Source: Onchocerca volvulus
Lineage: Eukaryota > Nematoda > Chromadorea > Rhabditida > Onchocercidae
Assembly (NCBI GenBank): GCA_000499405.2
Contig: HG738139.1
Coordinates: 12,114,398-12,178,397 of the forward strand
Reading direction: 5' to 3'
Length of the DNA stretch: 64,000 nt
The notes beneath the pieces are model-generated. The model worked only from the letters and a program-made list of their open reading frames with translations. It made no database searches and was not told the origin of the DNA. Made by a program: the position numbers and the translations under genes. Below, in pieces: positions 39,101-49,618 of this stretch (its first letter is position 1; each line of letters starts with the position of its first letter).

Positions 39101-41316
39101 TAGTGATAAAACATCTCTCTCTCTCTCTCTCAGTGATATTTCGTTTGAAACAATTTATTCTACAGTATAGTTTCAATTATTTCTGATTTTTCCAACGAAT
39201 CAAGAATTTCAAATTGCACATTTGATTGGAAATTTTCGAAATTTTACCAGGTGGTGGTGTTGAAAGTTTCAATGTGACGCAAGTTTTGAATAATGCTTTT
39301 CTTTCGAGTGAACATAATTGTTCCATCCATAATATTAACATTGTTTTACATTGTGTATCAACCATTGGTATATGATAAGTTTGATGTTCGTTTATCACAC
39401 ATCCAATATCATTCACTGCTAGCAGAAGCGTTTCAACATTTGTTGAATTCTGAATCCATTTTTAGATTGCACGAATATTCCATAAAGTATAAAATTTTCT
39501 TAAAATCTAATTTATTTATTTACATACCAAAATCCTTAATTAAAAAGAACAACAATCAGTAAGTAGTAAGTAAGTAAGTAGTAAGTAAGTAAGTAAGTAG
39601 TAAGTAAGTAGTAAGTAAGTAAGTAAGTAAGTAAGTAGTAAGTAAATACTACTATTTAAAAATTAAGCGTATTTAAAAATTTGTTAATTGGCATGTCTAA
39701 TTTAATTTTATATTTTACGAAAAAAAGAAGGCGATTATTTGAAATGAATTTTTGTTTTTATGGCATATCTTTTGAATTTAATTATCCTGAATTCAAAAAT
39801 TACCAAGGATTCTTTGGCATGTACGGCTTTGCTAGCAGCACAAGCTAATGGATCACGAGCTTCACCAGATATTACAAACCATGAATTACAATTTATGATA
39901 ATTTGCAATAGAGCTTTCTCGATTTGTTCTTGTTTCTACAAAAGTCATTTCACAAATTTCGAAAGACCATTGAAATTTTTTTTCTTAAAATTACAGAAAA
40001 AAAAAATTTCAACAAAAAGCAGAATGGAATGGAAAATTAGCACAAAATATTTTTTTGTTTTTTTTTAATAGTAAATTATCTTTGCTTTCAATACTCTTTA
40101 GAAGCTTGGAACGAGAAGTTTTCGAATGATTGACTACTATATCAATTGGATTTGCTCACAACAAAATGAAATTAAATATTAAACATTATCGTCACCTGAG
40201 GAGCAAAAGTATGTTCAAATTGAAAAAAGAGGCAACGCAAACCAATTAATTTTAATTAAGTAGTAAAATAAATGAAATTTCAGTTAAATGGTAGCATCAA
40301 TTAATTAAATTTAATTCTCCAAAGTTCAACATTACATGGAAAACAGTAGATCGGAAAATGGAGTGACTGTCGGAAAAAACCGAAATAATTTTAGCATAAA
40401 TATATTCAAATAATCAAAATACTGTATTACTAAAATATTTCTCACACATGATTCATCGCTTGCAATGGATAAAGATGAATGTTACGACGTGATATCTAAT
40501 TCTCATCTTTGTCTCCGATTATCGAGCTTTATCTTCAACAGTAAAATACCAGAAAACTAATTCACATGCAAATGCTTCCGGTCTTACAACCTAGCTTACG
40601 TACAGTGATAGTGATATGATAAAGGAATGTCCGTTATAAAAGGATTGCTATCAGTTGGGGGAAAAGAATTTTTCGCGGAGAACTAAATTCGGTAACTCGA
40701 CGAGTAGTATTCCTCAAAACAATTTGATCATCCATCCTTCATCGAGCAATTTCCCAAGAAATATCCCCGCTACCAACAACCAGAAAAACATTTCTATATT
40801 CCGTTTTTCAAGTGATATTCATGTCAATTATCGTTAACCTATTCGACATCAATAAATCTTCCATCAAAGATTTTATTCTTTGAATAATAAATGTCACAAA
40901 AAGAGAAATATTTCCGCAACACTAATCTGATAATAAGTTATGTTTGGAACATAGAAAAAGAATTTACTTTTTTTTTTTTTCCTCATATGATTGTCATTTA
41001 TAAATGAAAGATAGATGTAGTGTTTTTCAAAATTTTAAAATGAATTAATTACCTGCAAAGTTAAAACATTTCCATCGGAAATTAACGAAATGATAATATC
41101 AGGAATGCCTTCATCGATATGAGAAGAATATGCAGCTAAATGATTGTAAATATGCTTTATCATTTTGGGAATTGCTTTCTGGGATTTGATTAATAATGCT
41201 GGACAAATTTGCTCTATCAAATTTCGACCATCGTTATGCGTCATTGATTCCACGTATAGTTTCACGACAGTAGCATGTAATTCATCGTCACATGGAACTT
41301 CTCCACTGTTTTCCAT
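27134..41316 (-). CDS. TRPM-family cation channel with NUDT9-H domain (TRPM2-like)
   Basis: Twenty-six exons: 41316-41053, 39935-39804, 39449-39248, 39028-38850, 38654-38424, 37585-37436, 37080-36943, 36762-36664, 36553-36344, 35608-35432, 35293-35219, 34971-34766, 34646-34540, 34366-34173, 33694-33572, 33375-33277, 32771-32587, 32144-32032, 31651-31384, 31074-30837, 30534-30390, 30123-29927, 29711-29493, 29298-29185, 27847-27711, 27284-27134. Lengths sum to 1451 codons (1450 aa; human TRPM2 is about 1500) and all phases agree. Order: SLOG/LSDAT region, MHR helical repeats, pre-S1 helix, S1-S6, TRP helix with IWKYQ, NUDT9-H. By family this is a plasma- or organelle-membrane cation channel, the NUDT9-H domain sensing ADP-ribose-type ligands. 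C. elegans CED-11, the apoptotic-cell TRPM, is the likely counterpart, but orthology is inferred. The start is uncertain: the frame continues upstream of ATG 41316 to an acceptor at 41342, so an earlier exon may exist. One donor (33572) is GC. Confidence 0.9.
31384..34366 (-). other. TRPM transmembrane core S1-S6 and TRP helix
   Basis: S1 follows [20 protein letters not shown] (family FY.API.KF). S2 is in exon 33694-33572 ([19 protein letters not shown]), S3 in 33375-33277 ([19 protein letters not shown]), and S4-S5 in 32771-32587 with [20 protein letters not shown], the TRPM linker. Exon 32144-32032 gives the end of S5 ([16 protein letters not shown]; family GVARQAIL.P) and the pore helix. 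S6 is in 31651-31384, followed by the TRP helix [14 protein letters not shown]. The pore helix and filter ([15 protein letters not shown]) lack the usual F-G-Q/E glycine. Two cysteines (EYC, RCV) sit in the outer turret. Confidence 0.88.
33903..34128. repeat. Three ~80-bp tandem copies in a TRPM intron
   Basis: Copies start near 33903, 33990 and 34067, each with TACCAT(C/TGC/TAC)TACGTGCAA then AGAGAAGAAAA or CAAAAGAAAATTT. They lie between exons 34366-34173 and 33694-33572, starting just after the donor. A plus-strand frame (33858-34109) stays open through them by repetition and is not considered a gene. Confidence 0.85.
35605..35652. repeat. 24-bp tandem duplication spanning a TRPM splice acceptor
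   Basis: GTACCTGGAATGAGGATTCT plus 4 bp (35605-35628) is followed by a copy with one or two changes (35629-35652). On the minus strand the first unit carries the functional acceptor CCAG/GTAC of exon 35608-35432. The other unit has CCATGTAC at that place but supplies a TTTCAG 14 nt upstream of the used site. Confidence 0.9.
35690..35960. repeat. Degenerate ~75-bp repeat in a TRPM intron
   Basis: Three to four copies built from ACTAATTAA(A/G)NATTCTT, ATTAATTNAATT and AGATAATGCTG. They lie between exons 36553-36344 and 35608-35432 with no open frame of note. Confidence 0.65.
37836..38205. repeat. ~40-bp array: amplified exon end plus splice donor
   Basis: About nine imperfect copies (anchors near 37841, 37906, 37943, 37972, 38012, 38051, 38091, 38131, 38170) of a unit like AAATTACCTGTTCAATAAGT plus ATAAAAGCCAAT. 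The same sequence forms the real boundary of TRPM exon 38654-38424. On the minus strand a copy reads ...GCTTTTATACTTAT(T/C)GAACAG/GTA. The copy at 38170 still encodes LLAFILIEQ in the exon's frame, so the array derives from the exon end. Confidence 0.85.
38214..38410. repeat. ~22-bp satellite built on a splice donor motif
   Basis: Nine copies of TTTTGGGATTAAATTACCTG (minus: CAGGTAATTTAATCCCAAAA), ending 14 bp from the true donor of exon 38654-38424. Seven copies keep CAG/GTA on the minus strand; the others read CGG/GTA or CTG/GTA. Confidence 0.92.
38424..41316 (-). other. TRPM N-terminal SLOG/LSDAT region
   Basis: Exons 1-5 form the TRPM N-terminal nucleotide-fold region. Seen: [13 protein letters not shown] (the family ISVxGG strand), [12 protein letters not shown] (family TGAWIITGG), [10 protein letters not shown] (family IGIAPWG), [11 protein letters not shown], and [16 protein letters not shown] (family L..PVVVVEGSGRAAD). 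Several signature glycines are replaced, for example ISGEA for ITGG. The domain is therefore recognisable but divergent, in line with a fast-evolving TRPM. Exons 6-11 then give the helical MHR repeats, ending in [14 protein letters not shown] and [18 protein letters not shown], the family 'AH..VQ..L...W.G.L' block. Confidence 0.85.
39559..39646. repeat. (GTAA)n/(GTAGTAA)n microsatellite
   Basis: About 88 bp of GTAA units with regular GTAG interruptions, in the TRPM intron between exons 39935-39804 and 39449-39248. On the sense strand of the gene it reads (TTAC)n. Confidence 0.95.
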
Positions 41317-41341
41317 TGATAATTGATAATGCACTTGTTCG

Positions 41342-44226
41342 CTAATAAAATTTTTCCGGATAGAAAACAGAAAACTTTTCCGGCTATCTTAAATAACCAG
41401 AAAAAGTTTTTTTTTTTTTTTTTTTAAACTACAGTATTTATATAATTTATATGATTTTATAATTTAGAGCATTAGATTCATTTATTATTCCTTGGACACA
41501 TTATATTATGGTCAAGTTAGGATTGGAAATTCTCGACGAGAAATTCGAAATTCCCTTTCTACTTATTTCTGATATTACAAAAATTCGAATATTTAGATTG
41601 GAAAATTAGGTAATAAAATAAATGACCTAGTAATAAACAAATTAGGCCTGTAATGAAATGAATTGTTTTTTGTCACAAAGCTATAATTTAGCTCGGAATA
41701 AAGATATGCAAATAAATGAGTCAAAACAGGCTAATTTTTGCAATATCAAAAATTGAAGACAAAATAAAATTATCTATTGCAAATCTTTTAATAGGCTATT
41801 TAGGACATTTACTGTCACATGAATCTTATCATCCAATAAATAGATGATGACTTCAAATTACCAAAATATCAGAGAAGTAATACCAAGCGGAATTGTTTTT
41901 CTCATGTAATCATAGTTGTTTACACTGCACTTGATGAACTACCGGAGAAGAAATAAATTTAGATGCGACAATCGTAAATGTTACGATCACGAAAAACGGC
42001 AAACGGAAACGTAATAGGAATAGAGGAATGAAAATAGCATGAGAAAGAAAGAGATGATTATTTGAAATTAATTGATCAAGATGGAAAGAAGAAAAGGTTA
42101 AATATCAGTGGGCGAGGGTAGATTATCAATTTTATACCTTTTATCCAGGTACATCAATCTTTCATTGAAACGGAAAAATCGATGCGAAAAATTGATGCGA
42201 AAAACGAAAAAAAAAAAAAAAAGGAAACAAGAAAAATAGGAAAGCATTGATTGAAATATAAATGACTAATTAAAAGAAAAAAAATTTTTTTTTTTAGAAA
42301 AAAATATAGCAGAAAAATTTGCGAAAAATAGGTGACAAAGAGATAACGATTGAAATGAAATGATTTGAAATGAAAAACAACTGTATAGATCGCTATAATA
42401 ACATGATTTTATTGGTGGTGTAACGAACGACGGAAAGATACAATTTAATAAATGTCATTGAAAAAATTTCATTTCCTTTGACATTTATATTCTTTACAAA
42501 TTTTTATTAATAGTTCAAATTTTAAGTTGCATAAAAATCGATTTAGTCTTTTGGTTTTGATTAGAATTTGAATTTTACAAAAAATTCCAGCATATTTTGT
42601 TTCTTTTGATGGTGATAACAAAAAATTTTTACTTAAAAATCAAATTAATGCCCATAATTGAACTCGATTTGTCTTATCATCTAAGTGAAAACGTTTCATT
42701 GATTACGTTTTTTTGCTCTTTAACATTAAACAAAACGATTATTTTGCATAATAATTTTTATTTAAATCAAAAGGAATTGAAATAGGTAAAGTTATTAGTT
42801 ATTAATTCAGTCATTTTATAATTAGCACAAGATGGCTGAAATGATAATTGATGACTTTATCGAATTTGTTATCATTTTACACTTGGGGATAATTTCCTTA
42901 AACTTTACTCAATTTGTAATCATTTCACTTAAGGTAGTTAGTTTTCTCAGATTATTTCTTCACCTTATGAATAAAGTGATCAATTGATTGAAAAAAAAAG
43001 AAAAAAATGGACAACTGATAAAATCAATGTGCGTAGAAAAGTCACGAAATGATGCAAAAAAATGGAAAAGTTGAAAAGATAATAAATTTATTTCAATTTA
43101 CTTTTTTTTTTTTTGTTCTTCAAATATTCTATCTGAATCGCATTTTATTTGAATAGAATTTTGAAATTATTACTTTAAAGGAGAATAAAAAATCAATTTT
43201 GCGAGGGAAAATGAGACAAGGAAAAGGTCACATTCAAATGTCACCATGCTAAAAAAGGTCAAATCCTATTTGTCTTTCAGCGAGGCGTGCAATTTTTTTG
43301 TGCATACCTAGACATCTGCCATCCATAAAGCAATTCGATCTTTCATTTCGTATTTTTTTTGGCATCTTAGGTTGATGTGTTTTTTTTTTTTTTTTTCAAC
43401 CGTTGATAAATGATAAAATCATATTGATTCTTTATTTTCTTCTATTTCAGAAAACTTACAATAATCAAAAATTCAAACTTAAAACATTTAAAAAAGCTGC
43501 AATTTTAATCAACAAAATGAAATTTGAAAATGAAATAAGCAGTATTTTAAAATTGTTCCAATCACATTTGAGAAAATAGAAATTATCAGTAAGAGACATA
43601 TTTTGTGCGATAAATGATTAATAATGGGAAGATGATAAATTCGATGGAATGTTTGATAAATTATCAAAGAAATTCGCCACTTCAAAATATTCGCAAAACA
43701 TGTAATTCGTTCGATTAAAATTTCCATATAACTGATTTAAAATTTATATGCAAAAATACAACTCGTTATCAATCTGTTATCAGAAGCAACTTGTTATCAA
43801 TTTAAAATTTTCACATAACTCGTTCTGATTTAGAATTTTCATGTAAATTTCTCATCTAGAACATTTACATAAGTTATTTTGAATTTCCATATGAACTATT
43901 TATCAGTAAATCTACGAATTTTTCTTTTTCTATTACTCTGGTTTTACATCAAAACAATGGAAAAAAACAATGTAAGAATTAAATGCCAAATATGATTGAA
44001 AGACTATGGTATTATTTAAATTTCAAAATTACAATCAATTAATTTAAGTTAAAATTTGAATGCTTGAAATTGAATTTAAAAAATTTAAAAAAAACATAGA
44101 TGCTTATTCTAATTAATCAATCAATCGATTATTATTTTGGCATCTAATCCAAACTTGTTCGTTCAGCCAACTTGGCACCAATATATTTATAATTTCTAGG
44201 CTAATTTACTAATTTGCCAAAATATG
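41342..44226. other. Intergenic: TRPM 5' region and sarcoglycan 3' flank
   Basis: No further exon could be supported. A TRPM leader exon ending in phase 2 may lie here, since the first certain exon is open upstream to an acceptor at 41342. A patch at 41.93-42.02 kb is richer in G+C. At 43.20-43.27 kb two GGTCA words flank a TGTCAC. Long A or T runs are frequent (41408, 42209, 43380). Confidence 0.45.
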
Positions 44227-47200
44227 CTAGTTGCAGAAACCTTGCGGTGCATTACATGGCTTATTACCTGGTACTGCAAATAACTTTGACTTTGACGTTG
44301 ATGTCATGCAAATGCAAACTCGTAAAGCATCTATCGAAGCAGTTAATGCTGGAGATGAACTTAACGGTAATCCAGCAAGATTAGCTCCAACGTGTATTTT
44401 CTTGGCCAAAAACCTGATTAAACCATCAGCCTGGAAAAATATTAAAAAAAAAAGTCATTTTAAATCAAAATTGCAAATGAAACATTTCCTGAAAACACTC
44501 ATTTTTCTAATATTTGATAAATTTATGGCAGAATTTGAAATTAAAATAAAAGAAATGAAATGTGTATTTCACAAAATAGCACAAAATTTGGAAAATTCTT
44601 GAAAAAGATACGAAAAAAAAAGTCGAAATGTACAATTTTTTTTTTGCAAAAAATTCGCAAAAATGAAATAAATGACTGAAAAATAAATTTTAAAAAAAGG
44701 GAAAATAGATTGGAATTGACAAGATTAAATTAAATTTAAATTAATTAAATTAAGGCTACGCCTATTTGTCCTAATTTTCATGCAAGAAAAGATGAAAGGA
44801 AATCGATGATAATATTTTTTTTTTTTTTTGTAATTTAAATAAATTCAAAATTATCAATCAATCATACCGTTGTTATCAATGAAATACCAGTTCTAGCGGT
44901 TAAATTGATTCGTCTTGCTTCGAAATCTATTGCTTCATTACCGCGTAATCCTAGATTGGTCACATTCAGGTATAAATTATCGTTGATCGGTGAGCGAATC
45001 TGAAAAAATCAATCAAAAAAATTGAATTTTTATTTAATTAAATTCGAATACAAATTCATATTTTGCTGTAAAATTAAGTTTAGATAATAGATTCTTACAT
45101 TTTAAGTGGCATTGAATTTTTTTTCCATGATTAAATTCAACTAAGATTTAAGAATATTTAAATATTTTTCTTTCATTTTATCTGCCTTCCGTTTAGACAA
45201 AATTTTTTAACGATAAATTAAATTTTCTGAATTTTGTAGGCTTTAATAATAATAATTCCCTAGATTCAGGTCATATCATAATTTGAAGAAACAAAAAAAT
45301 TTTGAAAAACTATTCTGATGAAACTGCTACAAATTTTAACAATTCTTGGCTTTTGAGACAAAACTAAATAGACTAAATGTAATGAATTTTATGAATTTTG
45401 ATAATTTGCGAAATAATTGATGTCTGAAATTTCAAAAATTTTTAAGAAAAACCTTATCTGTTATGATTTGAGCAGCCGATATCTTTTTAATCTTCTTGTT
45501 CAAACGAAATAATGGATGTCCAACATTAAAATAGGTTCGAAGTTTATTTTTTATCTGCAAAATTTTAAAATCGCAAATTCTTAATTATTTGTTTATTTGT
45601 TTTTTTCTATTGTAATTTAATAGCAAATTATAAGCTAATTAATGAATTTTCTACGCTTTATTCCTTTCAAAATCACATCAATCAATTAATTAATGCTAAA
45701 GTTTTGTTCAGGTTAAGCTCTAAATTTTCTTAAATTTGAAAATTAAAGTTTTTTTTTTTGAAAAAAGCTTAAAATTTAGAATTAAAAGTTTGTAAACTTA
45801 AAAACAAATCATGAATAGATGTTAATAACGAACGATAAATTGACTGCTATTTTCAAAACGACAAGTGCCATCCTGTAGTACCAGACGACTTTTAGTTAAT
45901 GTGTTGCTGATTATTACCTAAAAGTAATTTATAAATTACTTTCAATTAAGCAATGCTAAATATCAGTAAATCATTTATTTATTTTATCAGTAAATATAGT
46001 TTTAACTTTTTCTAACTTTAAACTTTCCAAGTTTTTTTTTTTTTTTTTTAGTTTTTTCTTAATGCGAACAAGAAAGCCATTGGATGAACTTTCTAGAGAC
46101 AATACTATCCATCAAAAAATTACTAAAATATAAAATTATAAAATATAAAAAAAATACAAAAATTTGAAATCCAAAAAAAACAAAAAATATAAAAATTGAA
46201 ATGAAATAAAGGCAAATGAAAAAAAGCTCAAAAAAAAAAAATTGCTTTAAAAACAATTTTTTTAAATACATTGAATAATATTATCCTGTATAATTAATAG
46301 ATCATTCAATGATCAAAACTTACTTATCATGATATAAGTATCACAATTCGTAACTAATTATTCATTAGGATTCACGTAAGATATAGTGAAGAAATTAACT
46401 CAAAATTATCATAAATTCATATTTTTTTTAAATTTTTAAAAATTCCCTCCAAATTCTTCCTAAAAAAAAATCACTTACTCTAGAACCTGTAATTGTCAAA
46501 TCTTTTCTTGCACTTCCATAAACTGCACCACTTTTCGCGATCACTTTACCCAGATGTATTTTGTTAGCCAAAAAGTGCAAAACAGTCTCCTCTTGACCGG
46601 TTTCCGAATGAAATTGATTTTGAAAATGAAAAAATTTCATACCTCTTGTTGACATACCCAATAAACGAATAATGAAGATATTCACCTGGAACATAATTAG
46701 AGATAACTTAAGATAATTAATAATAACAATTAATAATAATAATAATAAATATAATAAATAAATAAGTAATAAGTTGAATAAATAATCAAATTTCACTATA
46801 AGAAATAAAAAATAAGTAGCAATAAAATGGCCAAATTCTTAAAAAAAAACAATAAAATGGCCAATTTATCCATTAAGCGTTTAATTCTCATATCTAATAA
46901 TGATGATATAACTATAAAAAGAAAAATTAATTCTTAATTAAAAAACTTAATTAATTTAAAAGAAAAATTAGTCTTTTGATAATTAATTTAATTCTTACAT
47001 TGATAAATAATACGAAAAATTATACATGAATTATTTTGTTCTACTAGTATTTCATACATGATATCTAACTTACCACCTATGCTTCTTTGTTGATATTATC
47101 AAAATTTTCTGTAACATTTAAGTTCCAGAATTTTAGTAAACAAAAAGCGTTAAAAAAAGAAAAAAAGTAAAAAAGTAAACAAAAAAAGTTAGTTTTTTGG

Positions 47201-47483
47201 AAAAAAAAAAAAGAGAAAAAAAAAATCTTACAATCAATAAGATGAGTGTAATAATCGCCAGCATTGCTAAACATAATAATAAAAACCATAAACGTTTTTT
47301 GCGTAATCCGGTTACGTGTAATTTATATTCGATATTTTTTGGAACAATCGGTGATGGTTGTTCTTTGCTTTCCATAAAGTATCGTTGATTATCACCCTTA
47401 TCATTATCATTATCACTATCAGCAGCAGTAGCAGTAGGAGCAAAAGCAGTACCACGAAGATATGTTGATCTACCAGTTGGCAT
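44227..47483 (-). CDS. sgcb-1: Beta-sarcoglycan
   Basis: Six exons, all GT-AG and all in phase 0: 47483-47232, 46685-46479, 45917-45834, 45554-45453, 44999-44868, 44430-44227, giving 326 aa (human beta-sarcoglycan is 318). It is a type II membrane protein: acidic cytosolic N-terminus, HVTGLRKKR, then one membrane helix (LWFLLLCLAMLAIITLILLI), then a long extracellular beta-rich domain. Beta rather than gamma/delta is favoured by TGLR-K before the helix, DLTITGSR (beta LVITGNN), LRGNEAIDFEA (beta VRGNEGVFIMG) and LPLSSSP (beta LPSSSSG). The Cys cluster VCIC...PCN...FCN closes the protein as in all sarcoglycans. By family it joins the sarcoglycan part of the dystrophin complex in muscle membrane. 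The start is the first ATG after in-frame stops. The symbol follows the C. elegans name and assumes orthology. Confidence 0.9.
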
Positions 47484-49618
47484 TACACATCCAGAGTTGT
47501 CTGATGATGATTAAGTTTGCAGCTACTTCTGGTTGTAACTTTCGCGTCGCTCTTCACCAACTGACAATATTTCGAACAGATAAATGATAACTATATATCT
47601 ATGAAATTATTTCAGCTTATCAGGATGTTATATATGTGTGAAGTTATCTTAGCTTATCAAAACATTAAATGTATAATGTTTTGATAAATTAGGAGAGAAT
47701 AGTTTATCAGGATATTATCAGGATATTATAGATATGTGAAGCAATTCTAGCTTTTCATAGCATCATCATAAGCCTATTCCAACTTATCAAAGCATTATAT
47801 ATATGACGAAGCCATTCCAGCTTATCAGGAAATCATATATATGAAGATATCTCAACTTATCACACCATTATATATTTAAAACTATTTGAGCTTAGAACAG
47901 CATTATACATATATAAATCTTAGTTTATCAAGACATTATATATAAAGCTATCCTAATTTTCATGACATTATATCAGTTATTCCAGCTTTTTTTTTTCATG
48001 ACATTATATCAGTTATCAGAATATTATTTTATATATACAAAACTATCTGAGCTTATCAAAGCATTGTGTATATACAAACCTATTTGAGCTTATCAGGTGA
48101 TATGATATTTGGTTTCGATTCTAAAGTATATTTTTCATCTAATAAGTATTGAGCGATGATTATGCTTATTTTATTACAAAAGGGAAAGTTTACATAGATT
48201 CATGATGATGATGATATGATTGTGGATCTTTTCATTGAAATAATAGTTAGGCGAGATGAATCATTGTTTAAATAATTTTAGAAATCAGCTGGAAATCGTA
48301 TAGCTACTTTAGCTCTAACGTTTTTAGTGAATGTTTAGGAAGAGATCTAACGAGATATTTTGTTCATTAAATGTTTTAATTGAGAATTCATTGTGTTTTC
48401 TTTGTTTAATTTATCGATAATTTAAGAAAAATGTCGATATTTCACATTTATTAAAGATCAAGACATTTCTCCCAAATATGCAATGGTTTATGTGACACAA
48501 AAGTATAACTAATTCTTGATAGTTGTTTTGATTTTCATTTTACCGTCATAAAAGCCTTCTATAACAAAGATCAAATGGTAGAAGTCTGTCATATTGCCAA
48601 AAAATCTCTTCTTAATGATATGCTACTGTGTATTATAACCATGAATATTTTGTTTCCCTTTCCAACAATTTTATTGCAATAGAACAATGATAGGTAAAAA
48701 TGAAATTAAAGTACAATGATGAAATGCATTTTACCATTTTGTTTACATTTTGAATCCATTTTAAAAACAGCAGAGCATAAAATATAGAATTTGAAATATT
48801 CCGCAAGAATGAAGCAATAAACAGCTTATAATTAAGAAATCAACTTCAAAAAGTAACTGCACATCCATTCGGGTTATAAAAAAAATGAACACTTTAATTT
48901 ACTAAATTTCTAAATTTGCTTCTCTTCATTCTGGAATAAAAATACAAGAGAAAAATTATTGTTCACCGCAGAATAATCCATAACTGAGACAACATTGTTT
49001 CAGCGAATTCTCAAACATATGCAAAAAAACTACCCTTATCGATCAAAACATAGTAAGCTGAAACCGGAAATATTGAATCGTTACTGAAGAATCTGCTTAA
49101 AATCTCAAAAAATTATACCTCCAAATATGTAAATCAATAAATATATTAAAACATCTAAGTAAGAGGAAAATATAATGATGTTAAGCAAATAATTAAAACT
49201 CCTTAAGATTTACAAAAACGAGAAGTTAAGAGACAAATGTTGACTGCCAACTATAAAAAAGGGCGGAATAAAAGTTAACATAAAATTTTTACTAATTATT
49301 AGAACTGGATCGAAAGCAAAGTAACTAAGAAATCCATGATAACTTCAAAAATAGTGATGAAATACCAATTTTTTTTTTTTGGAAGAAAAAAGGCTGAGGG
49401 TTTTACAATGATTTTACAAGGCTGAGGATCTACAGTGCACGATCATTCTAACATGTATGGGAATAAAAACGGATAGATGTAGACATATGCCTAAAAGAAA
49501 TAAAATCAAAAATGAATTTGGAAAAAAAAACAAAAAAGACGAAAACTACATTCTTCATTACCAAAAGACAATTTGTTAACTTCTGAGATGATAACAAATT
49601 TAGCTGAACTGCATCCTG
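47484..49618. other. Intergenic: sarcoglycan 5' and RS/zinc-finger 3' flank
   Basis: About 2.1 kb with no supported gene. It holds the 47.6-48.1 kb minisatellite and otherwise A/T-rich sequence. The sarcoglycan promoter should lie at its left end; no TATA-type or other motif stands out above base composition. Confidence 0.6.
47600..48110. repeat. Degenerate ~45-bp minisatellite upstream of sarcoglycan
   Basis: About eleven imperfect copies of the type AGCTTATCA(A/G)(A/G)(A/G)CATTATATATATG plus a short linker containing (A)CTAT(T/C). Unit length varies between 35 and 55 bp. It lies 120-630 bp upstream of the sarcoglycan ATG, so it covers the probable promoter region. Confidence 0.75.

Noticed and set aside
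27134..41316. Separate ADP-ribose pyrophosphatase (NUDT9) gene downstream of a TRPM gene
   Set aside because: Exon phases run without a break from the TRP helix into the NUDT9-H exons, and no stop or start lies between them.
44231..44602. 123-codon plus-strand ORF
   Set aside because: Antisense to the last sarcoglycan exon.
44227..47483. Gamma/delta-sarcoglycan identity
   Set aside because: The Cys-rich end is shared by all sarcoglycans, but TGLR before the helix, LTITG, LRGNE and LPLSSS match beta better.
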